From Apricaphanius iberus (taxonomy: Eukaryota; Chordata; Actinopteri; Cyprinodontiformes; Aphaniidae): a stretch of DNA of 64,000 nucleotides. Position 1 is the stretch's first letter; each line of letters starts with the position of its first letter. A program made the position numbers and the translations under genes. Shown one piece after another: positions 39,801 through 54,800 of this stretch. The notes beneath the pieces were generated by a model. The model did not search any database, was not told the origin of the DNA, and was given only the letters and a program-made list of their open reading frames with translations. The stretch is taken from contig JAPXFQ010002431.1 of NCBI GenBank assembly GCA_028564705.1, forward strand, positions 1,302,001-1,366,000, given 5' to 3'.

Positions 39801-42800
39801 ACCCGATGAAGGTGTACAAAGCGCGACAGTTCATGAACGTTTGGACGGAACATGAGAAGGAGATTTTTAAGGAGAAGTAAGTGTTTTAATCCTCTCCTGG
39901 TTCCATGAAGTGCCGGCGCTGTTTTTTTTTTGTTTGTATCAGTAACGACTGCATCTGACCTGCAGGTTCATGCAGCATCCCAAGAATTTCGGTTTGATTG
40001 CCTCGTATCTGGAAAGGAAGGTAAATGTGAAGTTTGGTTTCACATCTGAATGCATAAATTATCAGACTAGTCCTTCAGTGGATTATGAGCCAGTTAAAAA
40101 CATTTCTATAAATGTGTGTCTATTTGGTTTCCTTGCTTCAGTGTGTGGCGGACTGTGTCCTGTTTTATTACTTGACCAAAAAGAACCAAAACTACAAGGC
40201 GCTGGTCAGGAGAAACTACGGCAAAAGGAGAGGAAGGAACCAGGTAAATCTAACATTTCAGAAGATGCAGTATGTGTCAGCCATTTCCCCCCACTGTAAT
40301 TAACAATACACTTTTCTCACTAAAATATAGCTTAAAATGATAGTAAATCCTGATTTATAAAATATAACAATCCAACCTGTTGTGCTGATGCGTTTCCTGC
40401 TGAGTTTATCTAATTTCTCTACCTCTGTTTCAAATCTGATTTTCTTTCCAGTCCTCATTGACAAATCTAACCTAAAATGAGAGTGGAATGGTTGGTTTGG
40501 GCTTTTTTTTTTTAGAAGTAGGTGTTTAGAATCTGAGTTGTTTGTTGTTGCTCTCGGTCTTAGAAGATTAGTTCGGCTCTAATTGTCGAGACTTTCTGTC
40601 AGGTTATTGATAATAGTAGTTCCCTTACCTGCAGTGGAAAAGTAGCCCCTTGGAAAATGAATCGCACACAAAGGGGATGGAAGCTAAGGAGCTAGTCAGA
40701 TATATTCAGAATCAACCCCGTTTTTGTGCATCAACTGATTCTGAGTCCCTCAGGATAAAACTTGTAAACCTCAAAAACACACGAACATGCCATCTTAAAT
40801 GCTAACACTTGACCCTGTTCTTGTTGGATGGCTAATCACAGCTGATGAGGCCAATGGATACAGCTGGGGAGGCTCAATCATAACTTCACGTAGAAACACG
40901 GATGTTTGACAGAAAAGCACAACATGTTGAAATAATAGTCCCTTAACATCTGCTGACATAGTGTCATATCCCACTGATGGGAGAATTTTCACTTAGAATT
41001 GACTGTAATAACAAGACTTAGTTCAAATAGATGATGTACGAATTGGTGGCTGTTAGCCTTTCGCCTGTCAGAAGACTGTCATGATGACATCTATGTACTA
41101 GGGCTGGGCAATTTGGCCTCAAATCTATATTGCGATATAATCTAAGGCATGTGCTGCAACTCTCTCTCTCTCTATATATATATATTTTTTCATTAGATGT
41201 ATCAAAATTACTGCTTATGAACATTTTCACTTTTCAGATATATTGCAGCAGAACAACTTCGAAAAGGTTTAGAATGCCATTTAAAGAACATTTACTGTGC
41301 AAAGTTTTTACCCCAAATAAGTCATCAAAAAACTTGTCAAACATAAGATGAATATATTTTTAATAACATAAAAGTTAAATATGAAAATAAAGTTCAAAAT
41401 TGTCTGCTTTCCTAGTTACTAATTTATATATTTAAATAAAAAAGTTCAACTGGTTTCTTTTCCTTTAAATGAAAAGCAACAAACTTTAAACTTTCAATAT
41501 CAAGTGTGAAGACAAACACTGAACACCAGTGTCCTTGCATACCTGGTACAAAGTATGTAGGCACAGCTTGATGACATCATCAAAATGCATAACCATTGTC
41601 AAAAGTCAACCTTTGGCTAAATGTATATCATTTCCAGTGTTGACATAAAACATTTTTTTTAGTTATGGTTACAAATGACTTTTTCCAAAAAAGTAATTGA
41701 GTTAGTAACTGAGTTACTACAGAGTAAAAGTAATTAGTTACTCAGCAAAGTAACTGTGCCATTATTTTCATGTTCTATAACTCAGGTACATTTAATAATA
41801 TCTGTAACGTCAAATATTTGTATAACTGTATGATGAATAAAAAAACACTATACAGTATTTTAGAACATTTGGTATTTGGACTTGAATCAATAAGATAAGC
41901 TGTATGCAGGAAAATGAAAAAAAATATATACTAAACTAAATCTTGGTCATACATGATCACACACTTTTCAATAAATTGCAAAACTAAGACAAACAAATGT
42001 GTGTAAAAAGAAAATCTGTCAATTAAGTTTAGCAAACTGTTCAGCCTGAATCATCAAATGAAAGGGCCACCCATATTCTGTTGTTTTTAACTGCAGAATA
42101 TCTGCATGTCTTTGAGAATGAAGCCCACAATTGCCAAAGTTATTTTGAGAGAACGTGCAGATTTGGCTGAATGTTGTAGTTTTCGCTCGGTGGGCCCGGT
42201 GGGCCCGTTGGGCGGCTCGGACGTTAGATCTTGGTGATGTCACAACATGTGGTCCCCGAGACTGGCAAATATCAGAAATATCCATGGTTCGGGGCAAGGT
42301 CCCGCCTTTCTCGCCTCTTATTGGCTAACCTGATTTATTACCCAATCCAAAGTTTGAGGACCGTCACCTAAACCTAACCTCATTCATTTTCTAATCGCAA
42401 TATTTGAAGAAGAGTGACAAAACTAATGGGATCCAATAATAAATTATAACATTTAGGACCAGAACCCGATCATGTTCTACAGAAGGTGGGACCTTGCTCT
42501 TAACTAGGGATGGGTACCGATATTCAGTGCCATAATGGCGCCAGTTCGGACATAAACGGTAATAACCAGACCGAAAAGCAGCGCACATTGTGGTGCTTTA
42601 TTTCGGTTCTTTTTCTTCTTTTTCTGAGATGTCAAACACTATGAATTGTGGGCATCCCGTCAGCCAAGATCGATGCCTCATATCACCAGAAAAAGACAAA
42701 CATGGTTATCTTTTTTGGGGGGGGGGGGGGATTTGCTAAAAGTTAGCACTATGAAAATTAATGCAATAACGTGGGTCGACTAAATTCTAGTATTTACTCC

Positions 42801-45800
42801 ATTTTTAAAATGCAATTAATACATGCACAAAACACCGCCCTGTTTAGAATTTAGCCCGCACCACATCAGTTCTCTTTCTTGAACAGCCAAACTGCGAATT
42901 GCTGCGCAGCACAATGGGTGTGTGCGCGTAAATTACATGTCGGTGTGCTAGTATTGAGCTGTTGGGTTGATAGAAGTTCAAAAGTTGTCTGTGGGAATTT
43001 TCCTTACTGCTGCTTGGGATGTCAGCTCGCTGTGCGTGGTGCAGAGTCTGAATGTGCTGATTTATGCACGTTGGTTCACTGTATAGCTTCAGTACATTTC
43101 ATAGTGAGTTACTGCTGCATTAAAATGCGTATTATTCAGTTAAAGTGATGTTTTTGGACTTGTATTAGTGGTAACTCATTAACAGAAGTAGCTGTAAGAG
43201 CGTACATTTCTTGATGGAGTGAACGGGAGAATCTGCTAGGCGTTTACTTATGGGGAAAAAGTAACTTGTGACAATTTGTTTATTTGATGTTTAACACAGA
43301 CTGGTGATATCCGAATGTGTATGAAGTTTATTCATATATTTAGGTTATTTCTACCTGTATTTATTATTTTTCATACAAGACCACACAGCCACCTGCGATT
43401 AATTAGATCCAGATTTTTAATCGTTTGACAGCCCTTCTAAAAATTAAAAAACACGAGGGTTTTTAGAAGAAGTTTATAAGTTTTCCATTCTCCAAGCACC
43501 GGCACCATTTCAAAAATACGGTTTGGATCCGGTATCGGAAAAGACGTAAACGATACCCATCCCTAACCCTCACAATCGACATTTAAAAATATTCGTATCT
43601 CCGTAACAGTTCGCCTCCTCCTCGCTCGTCTTGTAAATTGTATTGCTTTTGTCGAGCTCGTCTTTGTTTTAGTCCGTTCCGAACCCAAAATGGTGGCAGA
43701 GAGCAGCCTGCCGCTGCAGTTCAAAGCAGCTATCGACTATGTTGTGTATATTTTTCCACACCTAGCGCACATGCTTGAAATCTTTGACATCACAGTGGGT
43801 GGGGTTAAAGTTCAAATACAGGTAAAACTGTATTAACCCTTTCCCAGCTAAGCCTCAAAACTGGACTTTTCTTTTTCTACTTTAGCTGTTAAAAGGTTAA
43901 ATCAATCTTTGGATGTATGAATCAATCTTCAGAATTTTTACATTAAAAATCAGACTAAATATTGCAATCTGAGGATTGCAATATTAAGCCCTTGTAGAGA
44001 ACATTGTGTCCACTGTATCTGCCGAGCAAAACTATTGTGTGTTTGTAGAGCATGTCTTTACGTAGGAGGAGATGGTGAGCAAAAGCATTCACAATTACTC
44101 TTGAGCCCAATAAGACTTTTTTTTTTTTTCATTTTTAAGTGAGTTTCTCCAGAGTTTAACATTTGTACGTTTTCCTGACAGAGGCCGCCAGCTTCTAAGA
44201 GAACCCTGGCAAAAGAAGCACAGAAATGTCTGTTTATTTCACATGTCGAAGTGCGATTTTTGCTGGTGTTTTATGTTGCAATTTAAGGAATTGTTTATCA
44301 ATGTCCGGCTGATTTCCAAACTTCAGCAACTGGCGTTTGAGGGAGCTGAGTGAGTCATTAGAGTGGGATGGAAAAGGACGGAGAGAGCAGCAGCAAAAGC
44401 AGAGGAATGTAGGGCAAGTGAGTGAAACCGAGTGAAAAAAACCAAACTAAAACAGAGTCAGTGTTGGCAGCCTATCTGCTGATTGTGTGCTCTTTCTTCT
44501 TTGCTCTCCCCCCCTTTTTCATTTGCTTCGACCGCTTTGGAGCATGTGGGAAAGAGAGACATCCACCCCTCCTTAAAATCCAGAGTTGGTTCAGCCCAAT
44601 CACCTGACAGGCCCCAAAAAAAAACTCCCTGTGCTGCTGTGAGTGCCAATCAAAAAGGAGTGCTCAGCAGGGATTACCTTGAATGACCCTGCGTAGATTA
44701 GTGCGTGCATGTGAGATGGACGATTCTTTGGGCGGCTTAAGCGGCCTGATGACACGCTTTCCTGGAATATGTGCAGCCGCGCTGTGGGCCAGCAGCCCTT
44801 CTAAGGAGCTCTGCTATGGTGCCGTCCTGCCCCTCCACTGCTACCAGTCCCATGGAGGCACTGGAGGCTAAATTCCCACTTGGAACACGATTTAGCGCTG
44901 GCGCTCAGCAGTGGAAAGGGCTTTTTGTAGCCAGCAAATGAGTCTGCAGGTATGTCACGAACTTTTAAACGACAGCCTTTTACTTTTTGATCAAAACTAA
45001 GCAGGTTCTTCTCTGGCTGCTGTCTGTGTCATGCCGTGTTCTGGCTGGCCAGCTAGTTTCCTAACCTACATATTTATTTTAAGCCTGTAGGCAGTCTAAC
45101 TCTACAGCTATTTTAGGCTAGGTTTTCTGGGACATGTGAAGGCGGGGTCTTTATTTACCACTCAAATCAAACCTCTGCGGTCATGTACGTGTATTTATGA
45201 TGTGGGCCAGGTGTTAGTTCCCATCTTTAGAGGGATAAAAAAAAATGTGGTCAACTTTAACTTGATACTTGCTCAAAATAATGTGTGCCAGACAAGCAAT
45301 GAGATATAATCTTTTGCATGCTAACACACTTGTGAGCGAACTATAACAAAAAACAAGCCTCTAGTGTAGTTGCGGCATTAAAAGGGTTTTAGGTGTGAGG
45401 GTTCATCAGACCTGTGCAGGTCTGCAGTGATATCTGGCAGCAGGGGATCAGCAACAGATCCTGTTGGTTCTGTAAGCTGTGATGATTTGTATCTATGGCT
45501 CTGACTAATTTGTGCACATCGGAGTGGTGCTCCATTGGATTAGGATCTACCGAATTTAGAGACTCATGTGACACCACAGGTTTACGGTCCACAAAGCAGA
45601 GCAGTGTGCACTTTATCTTGCGTAGAGATGCCACGGGGTTTAGCAAGTACCATTCCCATGGTTTGGATTTGCAAGTCACATCGTTCAAGCATTGATGTGG
45701 ACAGTCCCAGGCAGTGTTGTAGTCAAGTCACCATCTCGGAAGTCCAGGTCCTACTCGAGCCCTTAGTGTTTGAGTCCAAGTCACGTAGGATTAAGTCAAG

Positions 45801-48800
45801 TCAAAGACAGGGTGTAGGTTTTTAGACTAGAAGAATGGCAGCCATACATGATTTATTATGTTTAAAAGAAGTTTACTCAATGCCACCATGATATCATCAA
45901 GCTAACACCGTTTCATGCAAAACAATAAAACATTAAATTAATATGAAAACAATACAAAATTGTCATGTCACCAGTACACTTAACAGGGCTTTGGATAGTT
46001 GTTATTAAACGCGCCCAGTAATCTGAGCTACTATATCAAACATTAGCATCGGCTACATGGTACTCCCGCCAATAGTAACTTCACATGGCAAGTTCCTCAA
46101 ACTTCATCGAGTCAGGACTAGTGTGTCCAACTTAGCAACTTTGTTGCTATGTCTAACAACGTCTCAGAACCCCAAGGAACCTTTTTTTTTTTTTTTAACA
46201 ACCACTTAGGTAAATCCAGCGACATTTTTGGACCACCCTTAGCTACTTTTTGTAATATTTTGTCGCCGATACTCCTTGCAGGTTAGAAACCTGCGTCTGG
46301 ACTGTGCTTCGAGACCCTCAGAAAGGGAAATGATTTGCGCGTGTGGATTATATTGACTGATCAGTCATGCTCAGATAATGTTAGCGCAGGTGACGTGGGT
46401 CCATTTGCGGACCCCTCAAAGGCAAAGTCCGGATACACGAGTCCAATTATTACAGCCCGCACCTGTTAGGAGGATTTTTCTGTCCAACCAGATACCCGTG
46501 TTTATCTCCCAATCAAATCCGGACCCGTCCCAGCCAGTTGATTTAAAATCTGACCCGGGACATGGCCACACACACTGATACAATGCGTTACTATATGTAA
46601 CATTTAACATCTTTAGCAGAGCTTGTGACTATAGTTTGTGTTGGCGTTTACTTTTTTTTATCATCATTGCAAAAAAGTCAAAGACAAAGATATTGCCACC
46701 CCTGAATGGGGATTAGATTCCAACCTCTTGCCTTCAAACCTGCAGAGTAGCTTTGATAGCACCTGGAACCTTGTGTTGAAAGTGTGCTATACAAATAAAA
46801 TTGCCTTGCCTTTGATACTCCATTCATTCTAGTCAGACATGGAATAAAATTATCTCTAGTATCTTCTATATTTTTAAGTACTTCACATTTATTTTTGGCC
46901 TTTAGTTCAGGCATTTTGGTAAATGAATGATGTAAATGTATTGCAGTTGGCTGGTAATTGTATAATTATTCTATTGAAAGCAAAACCAAAACGGTATTAG
47001 ACAAACATCCGAGAACTAGAGGCCGCTCTGCTTCAAAACTCTTGATTCTGAGTCCATTAAACAAGGATAGAACTCGCTCAGAAACATTCTAAAATATCAC
47101 ATGAGAGACAAAAGCAGATTTTCTGATTTTTCTACAATAAGACCAGATGCATCTTTTGGTAATAGCCGCATTTATCGCTACTGCATCAATCGACTTTATT
47201 TGCCAGCCACGATTTTTCCTCATAGCTCCGCTGACCGATGTGCTGAACCCAGCAGAGACTGCACTTCAGGTCACCAGGCTCTTAAAAGACTTTCAATGTC
47301 ACTTTTACACTGTGGGATTGCTTAAAGGGTACTTGTTATTTCTGACCATGTTTTTCATTTGCTTGATGGTTTTTGCTCGTTCATAGCTCTCCTGTGCAAA
47401 GCTCCCAGCTACCATGGTAACAACAAGGCAGCTACTGATGTTCTTTGTGTATTCAAAAAATGCTCTTTTCTATGACCGCATATCCTTTAACCTGTTTTTA
47501 GCTTACAGCGTAAGTTATGATGGCATCTTAAAAATGTTGTGGCACTAATGACCATCCTGTTGCTTCAAACCTACACCATACACGACCCCAAATATGGCAC
47601 ATAATGTATTTTGTAGCCTATTTAAAAGTTTACCCTTTTTCCCATTTTTGTGATTCATTTGCTAAAACTTTGATGTGAGTAGTTAATTAATTTAAAGGGG
47701 AAAACAAAGATAAGGAGTCACTCAATAATGTGAATTTTTTAAAAATTTGATTTACCTGCAGTCTTTTGGGGCAACATCGAAAGGCTTTTTCTTGTGGTTT
47801 AAATGCTGCAGTTGGAAGTTGAAGGTTGACTTGTGGCGTTGTCATTTCCCATCTCAAACAGAACTCATGAAGCGGCAACAGAGGTCAGAAATTAAGGCTC
47901 TTAAAATATTCCAGACAGGTAGGGCAACTGTTATGTTTAAAGATGCAGAACAACCACAGGGCCCCTAATTTAGCTTTCAAGGAGATCCTTGCAGAGTCTC
48001 TGCAGAGTTGTTCAGTCAGGATTTGGGAATACCATGGTTCTAGCTCCAAGATAAATATAAGCATTCACTAACCCAGCTAACACTGCAAGTGTGGTGAGAA
48101 AAACTCCCTAGAAACAGACCGGACCTCTTTGTCGCATTCAGGATGTTTTTTAGGGGCAGGAGTATTCCGAAACCAATTGGCCATATACAAAAAAAACTGT
48201 GACCATACTTTAAAAATTCTGTACATTAAAACATCTACATAAATCAACTCACCAATACTTAGAACAGTAGTTCTTTGAAAGCCTGATTGGGCAGTGTACA
48301 TGTGATTGTAGAGATGTTGGTCATTACGTCTAGTATTCAGTTTATCTTCATGTGATTTAAAACAGTGTTGCAAATTAAATCTTTACGACCCTTTTTCAGT
48401 TTAGTCATTTTCTTTTAAAAAAAAAAAGAAAGAAAACCTTTTCGAAATGTAACTGAATAAGAGGATGTCATTGCATCTTCAGATGTAAGAGATCAGACTG
48501 CGATAGTCAGGGGAGCAGCAAAGAGCGTAGTCAACGTCGCTGCAACTCTTTGGTCGGCAGTAATTTCTGTCCACCAGTCTGCGTTCGGCTTCCACGGTTC
48601 ACAACCTGCCCATCTCTTTATCGCTTGGACACCAAGTTCACTGTATTATGTGGGTTCTCACTTAGCCAGCTCGGCCCCAGCGATCAACCATTCAGATCGT
48701 AGCAAATAGAGGCAAAAATAAAACCTCGCTTTCCCGCAAAGCAGAAGCTGCTGCAGGCTTGCTTGTGGTCATTCTCGAAACAAAACACCTTCAGGGAATT

Positions 48801-51800
48801 GGTAAGTGCTATTAAGGCTGTATGTTGCTTCTCATAATTTAATAAGTCAAAGACACTGGATACTTTACTGCATAAGGAGGCAGCTGGAGTCTGCACAGTC
48901 ATTTTTCTCAGAGACACTCAGACATGCACAGCTCTCTTTTAAATCAGTAACATCTTAACCTGCAGGGTTCACTGAGCGGCTGGAGTTCTTCCTTTTACAT
49001 CATGCAACAACTGTCTGACTGGGATGGATCTAGTAACATATTTATAACAAAGTAAAACATAAAAGAGTTAGAATTATTACAAAGTAGTGGGTAAATCTTG
49101 TTTCTAGTAAGCCAAGCACAGATTACATAAATTGTTTTAGGAGCAGAGTTATTTTATGCAGTGCAGTGCATATGAGCCAAAATTTTAAATTGGCTTCTTC
49201 CTGAAGCTACTGCCATCTGACAATACACTTCATTTTTTACACCTTCCAACACATCCACTTTACAGTCTACTGGTTGGATTTTGATGTATTTGTAGCTCAG
49301 AAGGATTTAGGGTCCAAACCGACTGTGTTCTACCTAGGGTCACGATTCTAAAACTTCAAACTATATAGATGCTTAGAAAAATACTCTACACCATTTTCAG
49401 TAAAACTCCAATATTTTTACAGACTAGGGTTCATTTTAGCTAAAATCAAAAAGTATTATCAATTTCCATATAAATACAATATTTGTACCTCCTCTCAAGC
49501 TCTGGGCACTCAACAAAATTATTTATTGCTAAATCGAATCAAATCAGTTGGGTGGAAATGATCTACAGAATCAAGTTTTTTTTGGCACAGCTTGATGACA
49601 TCATCAGTCAATCATGGTTGGCCTTCATAGTCAAAATCTCTGGCTAAATTTATTTCTACCTTATATTGTTTATATCAGCCACTTCTACCGTCAATATATA
49701 AAAAGATAAAAATATATTAATTTGATTTTAAGTATGTTTTGATGTTTAGAAGATTGTTAATAACTATAAAATATTGTTGTATACTTGTTTACTATTTGTG
49801 TACAGCATATATGTATTTTTTTAACCATAGTTTTGATGTACATTAACTTGGTTTACTACTTACTGCTACAAATTTCAAAGCTTAAATTACATTTTTAGGT
49901 TGTTCTCAAAACTCCGTGTCCTAGCGTTAGCACAGCTAGCATGTGTCATCCTGCGCCATTCCCATTTTTCCTGTCTGAGGGAAAGAACCTCTGAACGCTT
50001 TTCTGTTAGTCTTGTCGGCTTAAGAGGGTTGCATACCTTGGTTTCTGGCTGTACTCGACATGGTATCAGAGTTTAAACCTTCCAACAGGAGCTCATTGGG
50101 AGGAGAGGGGCTCCAGCTGAAGGCATTGAGCAAATGTGAACCGGTGCATTTGGATCAATTTTGACAAAAACGAGTGTCTTTGACTGATTCATTTATCAAA
50201 TATAGAGTATATTGAGATATCAATTATTTTGACAGCCCTAGTTCTTTCAGAGGTCGACTTCTTCTTGAAAGGGGAAAAAAAACGTTGCTAATTTTGCTAT
50301 ATGTCTAGCCTTCCTATTATCTACAGGAAGTTGTGCTCTCTTGTATCACTGATACTGAAATGAGCAAATTTCAAATCTTAAATCTTGTTTTTGTGACCTC
50401 TTAGTGCTTGCACATATGCATCGGGCTTCCATTGATCGCGATAAATAATTTGATAATTACAGTTTTTGAATAGCTGGTCATCGATAAGCTGAATATTGCT
50501 TGATTCCAATCAATAGCTGGATTCTTGGTGCATCTTTAACTCTGAGCTTTTTTCTGCATATCGATGACATAGTTGAGTTTTCCTACATGCTGTTCATTAG
50601 TAATATAGTTTTAGATGGGTGGGATGATCCCTGATGTCTTTGCTTCTTTTTGTCCCTCTTACAGAAAAAGAAGTACCCCTATCTATCTTTTCTTTACCTC
50701 ATTTCATATCTTTCCACCCTAACCGTTGAGTGAAGCACATTCCTTGGCCCCATCTGGTACCAGCATGGGATGTTTGGCTTGGCATAGCCAGACTTGTTCC
50801 AACATAGCGCTTTAATGGAACAGTCAGGAGGAAGCATTCTGTGGCGTACCACGGCAACACTGATGATCAGGAATGTTGCTCTCCTCAATCACTCCATCAG
50901 TTCAGTTGTTAGAATTCATACACAATGTGGGCTTTAAAAAAAAAACAACAACCAAAAAACCATGTTACTTTAAAGGTGGTGTAAAAATGAAAGGTTTAAA
51001 GCCAGTTTTTTTATTATCTCTGAGTGTGTCAAATTCGAAGTTAATGTGCATGTGTTTTTATTTTTAAAGATTTTTCTTAAATGAAAACCTATAAATCCTG
51101 AAAGCTAACATATTTAGACTCAGGTGTAGTGTGGTTAACTATGCTGGACCATAACGGCCTCTTAAACTTTGCACGCCATCACTGTTTTAGCCTAATTTCT
51201 GGAGTTATGTGTCCATCAAACTCCATCACATAAAATGGCGAGCATTTTGGGGAACCTAAAGATGTTTGTCAATAAATATCTTAATCTCATACTTCTTTTT
51301 TTTCTTCTAATTATCATTATTTATTTTTGCATGCAGCAAATAACACGTCCCTCACAAGAAGACAAGTCAGAAGACAAGAACGAAGAGGAAAAAGCTGAGA
51401 AGTCTGAGAAAAAAGAGGACGAGGAAAAGAAGGACGAGGAAGAGAAAGATGAAAAGGAGCATTCTAGGTGAGTTGTGTGAAATTTTTCATAAGACGGCGA
51501 GGTTGAAGTTCCTCCCTGTCGGTTGTCTTCCTGTGTTCCATTCTTGATCATTGTTTCAGGACACTAGAAACTTGTCAACTTAAAATAATGATTAATAATT
51601 TTCATAAGGGCCCAACTACATGACATGAAACAGACATAAATTAGTTTATTCTCTGCAGTTAATTTTTAACCGCTTTCAAGTAATTTACTTTAATGACATG
51701 TCCGGATATGAACGTTCTACGGAGAAGCATGGCTGACTAAGTAGCATCAGTTGTCTGCGGGATTATGGGATGTGGAGTGCAGCCATGTTCAGTTTTAGTC

Positions 51801-54800
51801 TTGGCCTTGAAACCAAATATGAAAACTATTTTAGCCGTAATATGTGACTTTTGAGTATTTAAAGCATTTTTAGCAAAATGCTCTGATAGCGTTTTAGCAG
51901 AATTAGCAGTTTATCTCGAAGAACTAAACTAAATAAATTATTTACATTTGGTTAATCTTTCAGAATATAAACGGTCATATAATTATCTATACTGGGTCCA
52001 CGGCTAACTCCACATTGAATGAGAAAGCAATATAAGCAGTCTTTTGAAATGTTAATACGTTTACACACACATCTAAAGCTAACTTTTGTTAAAAATGAGC
52101 TAATGGCTTCAACAGAATGGAAGCCCATGTCTCATTTTTCGTATCACTCAGAAAATGGTACATTTGAATGAAGTGTCTTTGACTCTGCGGCGCTAGATGC
52201 TGACTCGCACCCTTTGGATTTTTTGCGGACGGCCTAGAGCGTCACACTTGTAGCAAACAAATTAAACAGTCAAAACAAGATATGCACAATAAGCGAAGCA
52301 ATGGGCGACAACAACGCTGCAACAGAGTAAATTTTATACGTTTGATTGTATTACACTTATTGTTTCTGCACATTCCGTAGTTTTTCCCTCAACTTTGATC
52401 TCGTCACCTTCCGAAGCGGGAGTGACCAGGCTGCCAATAGCTCGGCTAAGCTGTCTCTGCTGCTTAAATGCAGAGCAATTGGGTTTTCTAACCACGTTAT
52501 CTGGGTGTGTTAGCTCGATTATGAGAAAGACAATTTGGTTTGACTCTAGTCAGACCAAGGTGTATACCTGCATTTAAAAAAAAAATTCTAATTCAGTCAG
52601 ACTAAGGGCAGTGTTTAGATTTTCTGTTACTGCAAGTAAGCGCACTTAATGTTTCACTTTTAGAAAAGAACAAGCACAAAGTGGTTCTTAAACTGAAATT
52701 TTAAAATACCTTTGATATTATTGATTAGCATCGTTAGTATTAGTAACCATAAACCCCCTTCTCTAAATCTTAACACGTTCCCATAAAACAGTCAAAAAGA
52801 TAAAGCGGAGCACATTTGCTTTGCTCAGATGCTTTAATTAGCCTTGATGTTATGTGCTGAAGTGTTGCTCTACTTTAAAAATAGCAGCCTTAACAAACAG
52901 CAGGCATGCTTCCTATTCATTTTAAATTCCACTAATAATGTTATAGCGAAAGTTTTCTTCCTTCCCTTTGTAACAACCTCCACACTGAAGGCTATTGTGA
53001 TTAGCAATATATCTGTCAAGCTGAAAAGCCATATAAAACTCACCATAGCGGGGAGGAATTGGGTATTTTCCTCAGCCTAACTCTTCTTAAAGCCAATTTT
53101 GTGCCACTGTAATGTCCAACAGCGTTGTTTGATTGCTTTTCTTCACTTGACTTCACCTTGAGTGAAATATTTCTAAATTGTCTCAGTTAAGAAATAATCC
53201 AGTGCACCATCAATCAACTATTTCCTTTTAGCCCCTTGAAAGCTCTTCTGACTTGCTCTAGTTTTTATCTAGTTATTAAGAATCTAACATCCCTAAAATG
53301 AAGAAATCTGTCATTTAAAATGTAGGGAAACCCTAAGTCTAACCTGTTGAGTAATGATGAGGGATAAGAAATGTATTATCATCCTATATAGCATCCCTAA
53401 TATGTTCAAACCAGCCGCTAGCTGTCTGAGCTGTTGACGTCTGTTTAGGTTTGGTATTGACAAGTTTTAAAAAGCATTTCCTGTATTCCCTGAGTGGCAG
53501 AAAAGAAAAGAAAGGTCATAAAAAGAGCCTGTTATTGCTGCGTCATCAGAGAATAGATATTTGCTGCAGCAGCAGCTAAAAGCTGTGTTTTTCTCCCTGT
53601 CCAAAAACCACAGGGAGATTGGCAAGGACAAAGACAAGTGTGACGGTGGGGAGGACGAGGACGGAAAGGAGCAAAACACGCCGCGTGGCAGGAAGACTGC
53701 CAACAGCCTGGGCCGCCGCAATAGAAGGATCACAACACGCTCCATGGCCAATGAGGCTGCATCCGTCGCAGCCGAGGACACGCCTCCTCCTGCGTCCGAG
53801 CCTGCCTTGCCAGATCCTTCACAGCTCCCTAAATCTGAGCAAGCACAGAAAGGCATGAAGGAGCTCGCAAAATCCCTCACTCCAGTAGCAGCGGATGCTA
53901 ATAAAGGTGAAATACTCTGTTTGCTGGCTAGAAAAAAAAACAACTAATTGTGCTTTCTGCTCCCACTGCAGTCTTTTGAATTCTTTTGCAAATAAGGTTG
54001 CGTGATTTATGATCTGAATACCATGCAGCACAGCAAAGTTGTGAAAAAAGGTAATCTAATCTGGCCCCAGCACCAGAAAAGAATAAAAACCTTTTGACCT
54101 ACATGTAAAACCAATAGTATAACTAACACTGCATAATCCCCTTTAACACACTATTCCCATGGTGAAACATAGGGGTGGCAGCATTATGGTGTGAGAATAC
54201 TTTATTTTTTCAGTATGCCCAGAGAAAGTGGTCAGAGTTGATGGAAAGATAAATGGAGGAAAACAAAGTTGAAATGCTGCAACAGGTTTGAGAGGGTTCA
54301 ATTCAAAATGAAATGCTGTCGAATCTCATATCGTCCAAGTATCATCGAAGGGTCTTCGGGAACGGTGATGCTGTGGATAGGAACGATCTCCGGTAGCAGT
54401 CATTATTTTAGCAAATGTGAAGAGGCCCCAGAATAAAGTCTGCTGTCTCAGTACCGTCATTACACGCTAAACGCTCAATAATCAGGCAGAAATGACAATT
54501 TCCCACCATAACCTGGATGACACCTTCAGCTGTTTTTCAAGCTTCCTAATCCACTTCATTTGCTTTTGCTGCTCCTACTTGTATCTCTGTCTGGGTGAAT
54601 GGTTAGAAAGCCAGGCAGAGAGAAGTTGGAGTCAGGCAGACCATCCTTGACCGTTATGATTGATGGAGGAGATGGTTTGAACTTCCTCCTTCTCTTTCTG
54701 CTCTTTGGTCCAGCTCTGTGTCCATGAAGCCTCTGATTCAACTCCTTTGGAATTCAAAGTCATCGTTCAGGCATTATTTTCGAACTATCCATGTCTGTCA

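Larger units (their letters stand above)
40244..51336 (+). other. ncor1: ncor1 intron 13 (11.1 kb)
   Basis: Largest intron. Has the listed elements at 41101-42000, 42505-43565, 45705-45825 and 49500-50245. 44060-44960 is a comparatively GC-rich block without repeat signs. 43900-44060, 46600-49400 and 50560-51330 show nothing I recognise; the open frames there are short and unsupported. Confidence 0.75.

Noticed and set aside
53467..53943. 158-codon open frame on the - strand
   Set aside because: Fully overlaps ncor1 exon 15 in antisense; it is open because of the exon's codon bias and has no family resemblance.
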